A stretch of DNA of 64,000 nucleotides from Sphingobium cupriresistens (GTDB lineage: Bacteria; Pseudomonadota; Alphaproteobacteria; Sphingomonadales; Sphingomonadaceae): assembly GCF_004152865.1 (NCBI RefSeq), contig NZ_SEOO01000020.1, positions 1 to 64,000 of the forward strand. The letters run 5' to 3'. The stretch's first letter is position 1; every line of letters starts with the position of its first letter. Below the pieces are notes generated by a model. That model ran no database searches, was not told the origin of the DNA, and saw nothing but the letters and a program-made list of their open reading frames with translations. Positions 8,739 through 17,048 of the stretch are shown one piece after another. Made by a program: the position numbers and the translations under genes.

Positions 8739-9794
8739 ATGAGCCACGCACTGAAAACGGGCGGTGACCGCGGCTATCTGCGCATCGCCACCGAAGAGGC
8801 CTTTGCCACGCGCGAACAAATCGACGCCTATCTGCGCATGGTGCGCGACGGGACGGCGGATCGGGGGATGGTGTCGCTCTGGGGCTTTTACGGCCAATCG
8901 CCATCGCAGCGCGCGACCCAGATCATTGACCGCCTCCTCGATCTGGGCGAGCAGCGACTGGCCGACATGGACGCGACCGGCATCGACGTGGCGATCCTGT
9001 CGCTGACCTCGCCGGGGGTGCAGCCGCTGCTCGACACGGATGAGGCCAAGGCGATGGTGACCCGCGCCAACGATCATCTAGCCGATCGCTGCGCCGCCCA
9101 TCCCACCCGCTTCGTAGGCATGACGTCGATCGCGCCGCAAGACCCGGACTGGTCCGCCGCCGAAATCCGGCGGGGGGCGGCTGATCTGGGCTTCAAGGGG
9201 GTGATGGTCAACAGCCATACCCAGGGCGAGTATCTGGACGATCCCAAGTTCGACCCGATCTTCCGCGCGCTCGCCGATACCGGCCAGCCGCTCTACATCC
9301 ATCCTTCTACCCCGCCCGACGCGATGATCGGCCCGATGCTGGACGCCGGGCTGGACGGCGCGATCTTCGGCTTTGGCGTGGAGACGGGGATGCACCTGTT
9401 GCGGCTCATCACCATCGGCATTTTCGACCGCTATCCCGATTTGCAGATCGTGGTCGGCCATATGGGAGAGGCTTTGCCCTATTGGCTGTACCGTCTCGAT
9501 TATATGCATCAGGCGGGCGTGCGATCGCAGCGCTATGAGCGGATGAAGCCGCTCAACAAATCGATCCACGACTATATGCGGTCGAACGTCTGCGTTACCA
9601 CCAGCGGCATGGCCTGGGAGCCGGCGATCACATTCGCGCAAAAGGTGCTGGGCGAGGATCGGGTCATGTATGCGATGGACTATCCCTATCAATATGTGGC
9701 GGACGAGGTGCGGGCGCATGACCTGCTGGACATTACGGACGGAGCGAAGCGCAAACTGATGCAGACCAATGCCGAGCGTGTGTTCAACCTGTGA
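8739..9794 (+). CDS. ligW: 5-carboxyvanillate decarboxylase
   Basis: A 351-residue amidohydrolase-superfamily decarboxylase closely resembling LigW of Sphingobium SYK-6, as recalled: near-identical N-terminus (RIATEEAFATRE) and long shared blocks such as FGFGVETGMHLLRLITIGIFD and HMGEALPYWLYRLDYMHQAG. The Mn ligands and catalytic residues fall at the LigW positions: Glu19, His188, His241 and Asp314. LigW removes the 5-carboxyl of 5-carboxyvanillate, a product of biphenyl (DDVA) breakdown, to give vanillate. The biphenyl-pathway partners LigX, LigY and LigZ are not in the window, so it may serve a biphenyl pathway encoded elsewhere or an analogous carboxylated ring. The stop overlaps the next start (GTGA). 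Confidence 0.9.
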   Translation: MSHALKTGGDRGYLRIATEEAFATREQIDAYLRMVRDGTADRGMVSLWGFYGQSPSQRATQIIDRLLDLGEQRLADMDATGIDVAILSLTSPGVQPLLDTDEAKAMVTRANDHLADRCAAHPTRFVGMTSIAPQDPDWSAAEIRRGAADLGFKGVMVNSHTQGEYLDDPKFDPIFRALADTGQPLYIHPSTPPDAMIGPMLDAGLDGAIFGFGVETGMHLLRLITIGIFDRYPDLQIVVGHMGEALPYWLYRLDYMHQAGVRSQRYERMKPLNKSIHDYMRSNVCVTTSGMAWEPAITFAQKVLGEDRVMYAMDYPYQYVADEVRAHDLLDITDGAKRKLMQTNAERVFNL

Positions 9795-11395
9795 CCATAG
9801 CGACTCCTTCGCGCGCGACCGCTTATTATGCGCTGGCGCTGGTGGCCGGGACCAATCTCGTCAGCCTGCTCGACCGCAATATCCTCGCCATCCTCGCCCC
9901 CGCGATCAAGGCGGACCTGAAGATCGGCGACGCGGAGATGGGGCTGCTCTACGGCACCGTCTTTGCGCTCTTCTACGCGCTATTCTCGCTGCCGCTGGGG
10001 CGACTGGCGGACGGGTGGATCAGGACGAAGCTGCTGGCGATCACGATCGGCTTCTGGTCGCTCGCCACCGGCGGCGCGGCGCTGGCTACCGGCTTCTTCA
10101 CGCTGATGCTCTCGCGCCTGTGCGTCGGCATTGGCGAAGCGGCGTCGCAGCCGGCGGGCACCAGCCTGACCTATGATTATTTCCCGCGGGAAAAGCGCGG
10201 GATGGTGATGGCGGTGATGGCCGCGGCGATCGCCGTCGGCCTTGGCGGATCGCTCATCATCGGCGGCATGGCCGCGCAATGGTGGGACGCGCGCTATGCG
10301 GCGGGCGCCGCGCCGCTGGGCCTCAAGGGCTGGCAATTCGCCTTTGCCGTAGCAGCGACGCCCGGCTTCCTCATCGCTTTCCTGATGAGCCGCCTGCCCG
10401 AACCGCGGCGCGGCGTCATGGACGGCATCCCGACCGCCCATGATCCCCATCCCTTCCGCGCCAGCCTGAACGTGCTGGGCGCGGTGACGCCGGGCTTTCA
10501 TTGGCTCAGTCTGGCGCGCACGCGGGCGACGACGCGCGACTGGACGCTCAATATCGGGCTGCTGGCGCTGATCGTCGTCGCCATGCTGCTGGCGATCGGC
10601 TGGGCGGAAGCGTTCTCGCCGCGACCGCCGCTGCTGCTGGCCGGCATCGCGATCAGTCCGCATGTGGTGCAGTGGAGCGTGATCGGCTTCGGCGCCTTCG
10701 TCATCGCCAACCTGCTTCAGAATCTGAAAGGGCGCGATCCGGTCGCCTTCGCGCTCATCACCCGTAATCCATCGCTGCTGCTTTGCATCGCCGCCGGGGC
10801 GCTGCAAAGCGTCATCAACTATGGTGTGATGGGCTTTACGCCGTCGTTCCTCATGAAAAACTATGGCCTGTCGCCGGCCGACACCGGGCTGCAATTCGGC
10901 CTGCTGTCGGCCGCGCTGGGCGTGGTCGGGCCGCTGCTGGCCGGGCCATTGTCCGACCGGATCGGGGCGAACCGCCTGTCGCGCCGGGTGTGGGTGGCGC
11001 TGTTCGCGATGAGCGTTTCGCCGTGCCTGGCGTTATGGGTCTATCATGCGCCGGACGCCGGCGATTTCTACCTGCGCTTCACCCTCTACAGCCTGATCCT
11101 GACCATGTGGATGCCGCCGCTCTACGCCGTGTTGTTCGAACAGGTTCTGCCGCGGATGCGCGGGCTAACCGTCAGCCTCTATATCGTCGTGTCGACCATC
11201 TTCGGTCTGGGCATCGGTCCCTATGCGGTGGGGATGATCAGCGACGCGCGCGGCGGCGACCTGGGCGGGGCGATCCTGTCGATCAACTGGGTCGCCCCGC
11301 CGCTGGTGCTGATATTGCTGTTGCTGGTGTGGCGAGTGGAACAGGACCATGCCAGCCTGCTCCCCCGCGCCCGCGCGGCGGGAGAGCAAGTATAA
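9791..11395 (+). CDS. MFS transporter, large
   Basis: A 534-residue major facilitator starting with GTG inside the ligW stop, so it is translationally coupled. It shows YYALALVAGTNLVSLLDRNILAILAPAIKADL in helix 1, the motif-A-like LPLGRLADGWIRTK, and RLCVGIGEAASQPAGTSLTYDYFP. A long central loop (about residues 205-260) separates the two six-helix halves. It is the second spinster-type carrier in this block; the operon suggests uptake or exchange of aromatic acids such as the LigW or ALDH products or substrates. The gene converges on the lignostilbene dioxygenase with only 3 bp between the stops and no visible terminator. Confidence 0.82.
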   Translation: MTIATPSRATAYYALALVAGTNLVSLLDRNILAILAPAIKADLKIGDAEMGLLYGTVFALFYALFSLPLGRLADGWIRTKLLAITIGFWSLATGGAALATGFFTLMLSRLCVGIGEAASQPAGTSLTYDYFPREKRGMVMAVMAAAIAVGLGGSLIIGGMAAQWWDARYAAGAAPLGLKGWQFAFAVAATPGFLIAFLMSRLPEPRRGVMDGIPTAHDPHPFRASLNVLGAVTPGFHWLSLARTRATTRDWTLNIGLLALIVVAMLLAIGWAEAFSPRPPLLLAGIAISPHVVQWSVIGFGAFVIANLLQNLKGRDPVAFALITRNPSLLLCIAAGALQSVINYGVMGFTPSFLMKNYGLSPADTGLQFGLLSAALGVVGPLLAGPLSDRIGANRLSRRVWVALFAMSVSPCLALWVYHAPDAGDFYLRFTLYSLILTMWMPPLYAVLFEQVLPRMRGLTVSLYIVVSTIFGLGIGPYAVGMISDARGGDLGGAILSINWVAPPLVLILLLLVWRVEQDHASLLPRARAAGEQV

Positions 11396-11398
11396 CCG

Positions 11399-12868
11399 CT
11401 AGGCCGCCAGCCCGATCTGGTCGGCCGTCGCCCAATTGCCGTGCAGGCCGAAGCGCAATCTTATGGGGACGCGGATTTCCGCGATCGGTCCCTTGGCGAT
11501 GTCCAGCGCGTCGAACAGCAGCAGGTCGCTGCGATGCTCCTCCAGCCGGTTGCAGACCTGGACGATCCAGCCGTCGCCTTCCGCGGCATCGGGGCTACGC
11601 GGGATGAAGCAGGGCTCCTGCAACGACGACAGCGGCCCGCACCACCATTTCTGTTCTGCGCCCGTCTGATGGTCGATCAGGCCCAGCGTGTTCATCAACA
11701 TGCCTGACGGACTGCCGCCCTTCAGCTCCACCGGCCTGGTCGGGTCGATCACCAGCAACCAGCCATAGCGATAGGGCAGGCCGGTCTGACGATCGTCGAT
11801 CCGCGGAAATTCGCCCATCATGCTGGTCAACCGCTGCACGCTGGCGAAATCCTCGCCATTGGACGCCATGTCGACGGTCCAGCGCGTCAGGAAGCTGGCC
11901 GATTCCGGCCCGTTGAACGGCGCGCCATGGATGTCGGGGAAGAAGGGGAACATGTTGTTCTTCGCTTCGGGCGTGTCGAAATGAATTTTCGTGCCCTCCT
12001 GAAAGGCGTTCATGACATGGCTAGCGAAGCAATTGTCGCGCTTGAACCAACGTATGTCCGCCGCGGTCGCATCGGCCCGGCGCGGCAGCACGCCCAGATA
12101 GACCGGCAGCGTGGTGTCGAAGCCGAAATGCGGCAGCCCCTGCGCCAGCCGTTCCCAGTTGGACGTGCTGGGCACCACATGGAACAGCGCATAATCGGGC
12201 GTGATCGCAAAGTCGTGCATCATGGCGTAATAGGGGACTTCGAACCACAACTCCTGCTTCAGCACGCCATCGGGCGACACGACATAATAGGTCATGTCGC
12301 GCGTCAGCACCCCCTTGGCCGCATAGCCAAAGGCGATCATGTCGCCGGTCGCCGGATCGATCTTGGGATGGGCGGTGAACGTCTGGCCGGTCATCGCGCC
12401 GTCGAACCATGTATAGCCGTCCGTCTCCAGCGTCGCCGGGTCCATCACCAGCGCCGGGCTATCTTCTTTCAGCGCATAGAGTTTCCCGCCATGGATGAAG
12501 GCGGTGGTGTTGGCGGTGCCGCGTATCTTGCCCTGCACCGCCTCGTCATCGGTCAGCGGATTGCGATAAGCGCCGAACAACGCTTTACCCGCTTCCTGTT
12601 CCAGCTTCCACTTGTCGGTCTTCGCCCAGCGCTGGCGGAAATCGACCTGGCCGTCATGAAAGCGGAACATGGTGATCATGCCGTCGCCATTGAAGGCGAT
12701 GTCGTCGCCCAGCCGGGGCGGGAATTGCGGGTCGGGCTGTACCCGATAGAAGGCGCCGTCCAGTTCGGGCGGCACCGCCCCGGTCATGTCCAGGTCGGCG
12801 ATGTCCGCCTCGATCCGCGTGGGCGTGTTGAAACCCGTGAAGGACGGCGTGTCCGGAAAATGCGCCAT
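11399..12868 (-). CDS. Lignostilbene-alpha,beta-dioxygenase (carotenoid oxygenase family)
   Basis: A 489-residue Fe(II) oxygenase of the carotenoid-cleavage family. With the start at [10 protein letters not shown] (12868, AGGGAGAGG upstream), residues Phe59, Tyr101 and Lys134 fall at the positions that contact the phenolic ring in LsdA of Sphingomonas. The iron-ligand histidines are in TAHPK (167), MMHDF (218), ASHVM (284) and LHGNW (476). LSD enzymes split the central double bond of 4-hydroxystilbenes to two aldehydes, for lignostilbene two vanillins. It is divergent from a MarR gene; the gap holds operator site C inside the promoter of this gene. The NTF2 protein at 6545 is the proposed supplier of the stilbene. 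Confidence 0.9.
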   Translation of the reverse strand: MAHFPDTPSFTGFNTPTRIEADIADLDMTGAVPPELDGAFYRVQPDPQFPPRLGDDIAFNGDGMITMFRFHDGQVDFRQRWAKTDKWKLEQEAGKALFGAYRNPLTDDEAVQGKIRGTANTTAFIHGGKLYALKEDSPALVMDPATLETDGYTWFDGAMTGQTFTAHPKIDPATGDMIAFGYAAKGVLTRDMTYYVVSPDGVLKQELWFEVPYYAMMHDFAITPDYALFHVVPSTSNWERLAQGLPHFGFDTTLPVYLGVLPRRADATAADIRWFKRDNCFASHVMNAFQEGTKIHFDTPEAKNNMFPFFPDIHGAPFNGPESASFLTRWTVDMASNGEDFASVQRLTSMMGEFPRIDDRQTGLPYRYGWLLVIDPTRPVELKGGSPSGMLMNTLGLIDHQTGAEQKWWCGPLSSLQEPCFIPRSPDAAEGDGWIVQVCNRLEEHRSDLLLFDALDIAKGPIAEIRVPIRLRFGLHGNWATADQIGLAA

Positions 12869-12902
12869 GGCTGATCCTCTCCCTTTTTCTGGTTGAAGAT
12901 AT

Positions 12903-12919
12903 TGTATGTGGCACTGACA
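12903..12919. promoter_or_regulatory. Dyad operator, site C, in the dioxygenase promoter
   Basis: TGTATGT-GGC-ACTGACA lies between the divergent dioxygenase and MarR genes. On the minus strand a -35 TTGAAA (12923-12928) and a -10 TACAAT (12901-12906) are separated by 16 bp, and the dyad fills that spacer, so a bound regulator would block polymerase. Autoregulation of the MarR gene from the same site is likely. Confidence 0.65.
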
Positions 12920-12972
12920 TTTTTTCAAGTGCCCGGATTGACGGATCAGCACTTACTACGCACACTGTTACT

Positions 12973-13437
12973 ATGAATACCATGAACGACATTGAACCGC
13001 TCGACCTCTTCCCCGATCCTCGCCTCAGCGGCATCGACGGACTGGTCGGTTTTCACATCCGGCTGGCCAGCGCGGCCGTCTATCAACATTTCACCGAAAC
13101 CTTCAGCGACCTGGGCCTGACGCAAAAGCAGGTCGCCGTCCTCTGGCTGATTGAGGACCAGCCCGGCATCGCCCAGGCGGACATCGGCCGCCGACTGAAA
13201 ATGGACCGGGCGAGCGTGATGGCGATCGTCAATCGGATGCAGGACCGCGGTTTCCTGACCCGCGGCGCGTCCGCGCAGGATCGCCGCCGCCAGACATTGA
13301 GCCTGACGGAAGGCGGCCGCGACTCGCTGGCGCAGGCGCGCCGTTGCATCGCCGAGCATGAAAATTGGCTCAAGGCGCGGTTCAGCCCGGCCGAAGCCGC
13401 GATGCTGGTCGAGCTGCTGCGCCGGGTGTATGTCTGA
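12973..13437 (+). CDS. MarR-family transcriptional regulator
   Basis: A 154-residue MarR protein: helical dimerisation N-terminus, then the winged helix with LTQKQVAVLWLIEDQPGIAQADIGRRL and the recognition helix MDRASVMAIVNRMQDRGFL, then the wing ASAQDRRRQTLSLTEGG. MarR proteins of this type are dimeric repressors released by phenolic ligands. It is divergent from the lignostilbene dioxygenase, and four copies of a 17-bp dyad sit at promoters of this block (5005, 6510, 12903, 13614); I infer that this protein binds them. The start at 12973 is chosen, but an in-frame ATG at 12982 is also possible. Confidence 0.9.
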   Translation: MNTMNDIEPLDLFPDPRLSGIDGLVGFHIRLASAAVYQHFTETFSDLGLTQKQVAVLWLIEDQPGIAQADIGRRLKMDRASVMAIVNRMQDRGFLTRGASAQDRRRQTLSLTEGGRDSLAQARRCIAEHENWLKARFSPAEAAMLVELLRRVYV

Positions 13438-13613
13438 CGTCGCGATGGGATGAAAACGCCTATTTACGCGCGGTTGGATCTTCCGCCAGATCCCATCTGT
13501 TACCCCTGATACCACCAATAGAAACAACAGCATTATTTGCCCTATCGCAATAGAGGCAAATATAGCGTCAATGTTCGTTGCGAAGCCGGTCAGGCTCTTG
13601 CATCGGATAAAAT

Positions 13614-13630
13614 TGTATGTCTTACTAACA
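13614..13630. promoter_or_regulatory. Dyad operator, site D, upstream of the TonB receptor
   Basis: TGTATGT-CTT-ACTAACA lies 80 bp before the TonB-dependent receptor start, in a 273-bp gap that otherwise holds only an AT-rich stretch (about 13495-13565). It shares arm sequence and 3-bp spacing with sites A to C. Confidence 0.62.
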
Positions 13631-13710
13631 ATCGACGCACAGCAACGTCATGAGGCGGATCACGTTCGGGCAGGACGGATCTCAAGCCGGATTAGGAGAG
13701 GGGATTACCC

Positions 13711-16215
13711 ATGCAACACGATCTTCGTGCAATGATGTCGCGCGCCCTGTTGGCGTCAGCCTCCATCCTCGCAATCACTACACCAGCGTCGGCGCAATCA
13801 GCGGCACCGCCCGCGGCCGCCCCGCAGGCCGCCGAGCAGGAAGCCATGTCGCAAAGTTCGGTGGCGGACATCGTCGTCACCGCGCAGTTCCGCGCCCAGC
13901 GGTTGCAGGACACGCCCATCTCCATCACCGCCGTCGGCGCCGCCGAACTGGAGGCCAAGAGCCAGACCAACCTGGCGCAAATGGCCGATGCCGCACCCAA
14001 CGTGTCGTTAAAGCCCCAGGGCGCGTCCTTTGGCCCGTCGATCACCGCATCGATCCGCGGCGTTGGCCAGAACGACTTCAACCCCGCCTATGAACCGGGC
14101 GTCGGCATCTACATCGACGATGTCTATTACCCCCAGCTGACCGGCGCGGTGTTCGAGCTGCTCGATCTCGACCGGGTCGAAATCCTGCGCGGACCGCAAG
14201 GCACGCTGGCCGGCCGCAATGCCGAGGGCGGCGCGATCAAACTCTATTCCAAGCGTCCGTCGGGCGATGGCGGCGGCTTTGTCGAGGTCAATTACGGCAT
14301 CCGCAACCGCATCGGCATCCGCGCCGCGGCCGATTTCGGCATCACCAGCACCCTGTCGGCGCGCATCTCCGGCGTCGCCAAGCAGCAGGAAGGCTTTGTC
14401 GACCGCATCGACTATGGCTGCGCCAATCCGGGCAGCGGCATACCGTCGACCCAGCCCGCCGGTGACTGCACCATCAGCAAGCTGGGCGGCGTGGGCTATC
14501 AGGCGATCCGCGGCATCCTGTTCTGGGAACCGAGCGACAAGCTGGATGTCACCCTGATCGGCGACTACACCCGCGACGAACATACCATCGCGGGCGAAGT
14601 GCTGATCGCGACGAACCCCGTCAATTCGCCCAACACCAATCCGGCGCCCGGCGTCGTCTATGACGATCGCTTCATCTGCGGCCGCTATTGCAACTATATC
14701 GGCACCGGCCAACCCGCCGGCGTGTGGGTGCCACCGATCCCGGTCGATCCCTTCGGTGCGGCCGGCACGCCTCTTGCGGCGACCCAGGGCACCGACCGCA
14801 GCCTCTACAAGGGCTGGGGCGTGTCGGGCCAGGTCAATTATGCGCTGACCGACGCCTTCAAGCTTAGCTCCATCACCGGATATCGCACCTTCAACACTCA
14901 GTTCGATTCCGATGACGATATCTCGCCCGCCAATATCGGTTTTGGCCGCAACTATCTGGAAAACTGGAGCTTCAGCCAGGAAGTCCGGCTGAACGCGGAG
15001 CTGGGCGACAATCTCAACGCCACGGTCGGCGGCTATTATTTCAAGCAGAAATCGACCTATGACTCGCTGCAGGACATTCGCTACGTCCCGGTCTATCCGC
15101 TGCAATTCCGCCAGCCCGACCCGACCAAGGCGGAGGCCAAGGCGGCGTTCGCCCATCTGTCCTGGAAGCCGATCGACCGGCTGACCTTGAGTGGTGGCCT
15201 GCGCTACACGACGGAAAGCAAGGACCAGACCTATTATCGGCTGAACTTCGACGGGACGGTCAATGCCTTCCTCGATCCGGTCGGCGCGGCCTATGGCATC
15301 GGCTATTCGGGCGCGGACACGCTCGATTATAATGGCAATGGCAACACCACCGAAACCGTGACGGCGCTGTCGGGCCTCACCGCCCATTATAGCGCCAAGC
15401 GCTGGGACTATCGCGTCGCGGCCGACTATCGCCTGACCGACAATTTGATGGTCTATGGATCGGTGTCGACCGGCTTCAAGGGCGGCGGTTCCAACCCGCG
15501 CCCGTTCAACACGCAGCAGGTGATCGCCTTCCGCCCGGAAAAGCTGACCGCCTATGAAATCGGCTTCAAGAGCGACTTCTTCAATCGCCGGGTGCGGTTG
15601 AACGCCGCCGCCTTCATCAACGACTATATCGATATCCAGATCCCGGTTCTGACCTGCCCCGGCGCGCCTTGCGCCGCGCGGCTCAATGCCGGCGATGCGC
15701 GAGTGAAGGGGTTCGAGGCGGAACTGTCCGCCTATCCCATCGACGGCCTCGCGATTGATGCGTCGATCAGCTATCTCGACTTCAAATATATCGCCAGCAG
15801 CCTTGATCCCGCCGCCTCCTTCCCGACCAATCCGGGCGGCGTGTCGGCCAATGATCCGCCGGCATCGCCGCCCTGGAAGTTCAGCGTCGGCGCGCAATAT
15901 AAGATCGATCTGGACAAGGCCGGCAGCCTGACCCCGCGTTTCGACGTCACCTATGAAGACAAGAAGTTCGGCGGCGGCGCGGTGATCAACGGCACCCGCA
16001 TCCTCAATTTCGTGCCTGCCTACACGCTCGCCAATGCGCGGCTGACCTGGCAGAATGCGGACGAGGATCTCGACGTGTCGTTCGAAGTCACCAACCTCTT
16101 CGACAAATATTATTATCTCTCCGTCTTCGACCTGCGCGGCGCGGGTGCTGGCGTGCGCAAGGCGCGCCCCGGCAATCCGCGCGAATGGGCGATCACGGTG
16201 AAGAAGAAATTCTAA
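13711..16215 (+). CDS. TonB-dependent outer-membrane receptor
   Basis: An 834-residue Sphingomonas-type TonB receptor. The signal peptide ends near TTPASAQS (about residue 30), a TonB-box-like ADIVVTAQFR follows, then the plug domain with QDTPISITAVGAAEL, ASIRGVGQNDFNPAYEPGVGIYIDD and VEILRGPQGTLAGRNAEGGA. The barrel occupies the rest and ends in ITVKKKF with the terminal Phe. Ribosome site AGGAGAGGGG. Site D upstream ties it to the MarR-marked block, so it probably imports a lignin-derived dimer or aromatic acid across the outer membrane. A terminator-like hairpin follows its stop, before the GST genes. Confidence 0.92.
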   Translation: MQHDLRAMMSRALLASASILAITTPASAQSAAPPAAAPQAAEQEAMSQSSVADIVVTAQFRAQRLQDTPISITAVGAAELEAKSQTNLAQMADAAPNVSLKPQGASFGPSITASIRGVGQNDFNPAYEPGVGIYIDDVYYPQLTGAVFELLDLDRVEILRGPQGTLAGRNAEGGAIKLYSKRPSGDGGGFVEVNYGIRNRIGIRAAADFGITSTLSARISGVAKQQEGFVDRIDYGCANPGSGIPSTQPAGDCTISKLGGVGYQAIRGILFWEPSDKLDVTLIGDYTRDEHTIAGEVLIATNPVNSPNTNPAPGVVYDDRFICGRYCNYIGTGQPAGVWVPPIPVDPFGAAGTPLAATQGTDRSLYKGWGVSGQVNYALTDAFKLSSITGYRTFNTQFDSDDDISPANIGFGRNYLENWSFSQEVRLNAELGDNLNATVGGYYFKQKSTYDSLQDIRYVPVYPLQFRQPDPTKAEAKAAFAHLSWKPIDRLTLSGGLRYTTESKDQTYYRLNFDGTVNAFLDPVGAAYGIGYSGADTLDYNGNGNTTETVTALSGLTAHYSAKRWDYRVAADYRLTDNLMVYGSVSTGFKGGGSNPRPFNTQQVIAFRPEKLTAYEIGFKSDFFNRRVRLNAAAFINDYIDIQIPVLTCPGAPCAARLNAGDARVKGFEAELSAYPIDGLAIDASISYLDFKYIASSLDPAASFPTNPGGVSANDPPASPPWKFSVGAQYKIDLDKAGSLTPRFDVTYEDKKFGGGAVINGTRILNFVPAYTLANARLTWQNADEDLDVSFEVTNLFDKYYYLSVFDLRGAGAGVRKARPGNPREWAITVKKKF

Positions 16216-16227
16216 GCCTCCCCCTCG

Positions 16228-16264
16228 GTCGGTCGGGCTGCGCACGGCCCGGCCGACTTCTTTT
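16228..16264 (+). terminator. Rho-independent-type terminator after the TonB receptor
   Basis: An 11-bp stem, GTCGGTCGGGC pairing with GCCCGGCCGAC with one G-T type mismatch, encloses an 8-nt loop and is followed by TTCTTTT. It lies 12 bp after the receptor stop and 17 bp before the first GST, so it should attenuate read-through into the GST operon. Confidence 0.65.
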
Positions 16265-16280
16265 CGGAGACCCATCCGGC

Positions 16281-17048
16281 ATGACCGACGTCACACTCTA
16301 TCATTGGGAACCCAACGCCAATTCGGGAAAGCCCATGCTGGCATTGTTCGAAAAGGGCGTCGCGTTCGACAGCCATTATCTCGACCTGCTGAATTTCGAC
16401 CAGCACAAGCCCGATTATCTGGCGGTCAACCCGCTCGGCACCATCCCGGCCATGACCCATGGCAAGCTGGTGCTGACCGAATCCACCGCGATCATGGAAT
16501 ATGTGGACGAGGCGTTCGACGGCCCGCGTCTGATGCCCGCCGACCCGATCGACCAGTGGCGCACGCGCTGGTGGATGAAGTTCATGGACCAGTGGCTCGC
16601 CCCCAGTTTCTCGATGATCGGCTGGAGCGTCTTCGTCGGCCCTTCGGTGCGGCAGAAAGACCCGGCGGAGTTGGAAGCGGCGATCGACCGCATTCCCATG
16701 CCCGAACGGCGCGTCGCCTGGCGCAAGGCGATCAATGGCGCCTTTTCGCCAGAGGAAATGACGGAATCGCAACGGCGCGTAGCCCTCGGCATCGGCTATC
16801 TGGAACAGGCGCTGGGTGAGCGGCAATGGCTGGCGTCGGACGAATATGGCCTGGCCGACATCAACGGCTTCAACCTCGCCTACGCCATGCCCTTGTCACA
16901 ACCGCAGCTCTGCAATGACGAACTGACCCCCCACATCATGCGCTGGCTGCGCGCCATTTATGCGCGCCCCGCGACCCGCGCCTGCTGGGCGTTAGGCCGC
17001 ACCGACCTCGCCCGCCGCATCTCCCTGCTCGAAAGCGAACCCGCATGA
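16281..17048 (+). CDS. LigF-like glutathione S-transferase, candidate beta-etherase subunit A
   Basis: A 255-residue GST with a thioredoxin-like N-domain (TLYHWEPNANSGKPMLALFEKG, then NPLGTIPAMTHGKLVLTESTAIMEYVDEAF) and a helical C-domain. The N-A-N-S block places Asn14 and Ser15 where LigF has its catalytic Asn and Ser. The start is the ATG at 16281. It overlaps the next GST gene by four bases. Two adjacent, different GSTs recall the heterodimeric beta(R)-etherase BaeA/BaeB described in Novosphingobium and Sphingobium strains that lack LigE; no LigE homologue is in this window. The beta-etherase role is inferred from the motif and context. Confidence 0.68.
   Translation: MTDVTLYHWEPNANSGKPMLALFEKGVAFDSHYLDLLNFDQHKPDYLAVNPLGTIPAMTHGKLVLTESTAIMEYVDEAFDGPRLMPADPIDQWRTRWWMKFMDQWLAPSFSMIGWSVFVGPSVRQKDPAELEAAIDRIPMPERRVAWRKAINGAFSPEEMTESQRRVALGIGYLEQALGERQWLASDEYGLADINGFNLAYAMPLSQPQLCNDELTPHIMRWLRAIYARPATRACWALGRTDLARRISLLESEPA

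Noticed and set aside
12951..12970. An ACTTACT half-site next to the MarR start
   Set aside because: There is no second arm at the right spacing; probably chance in an AT-rich leader.
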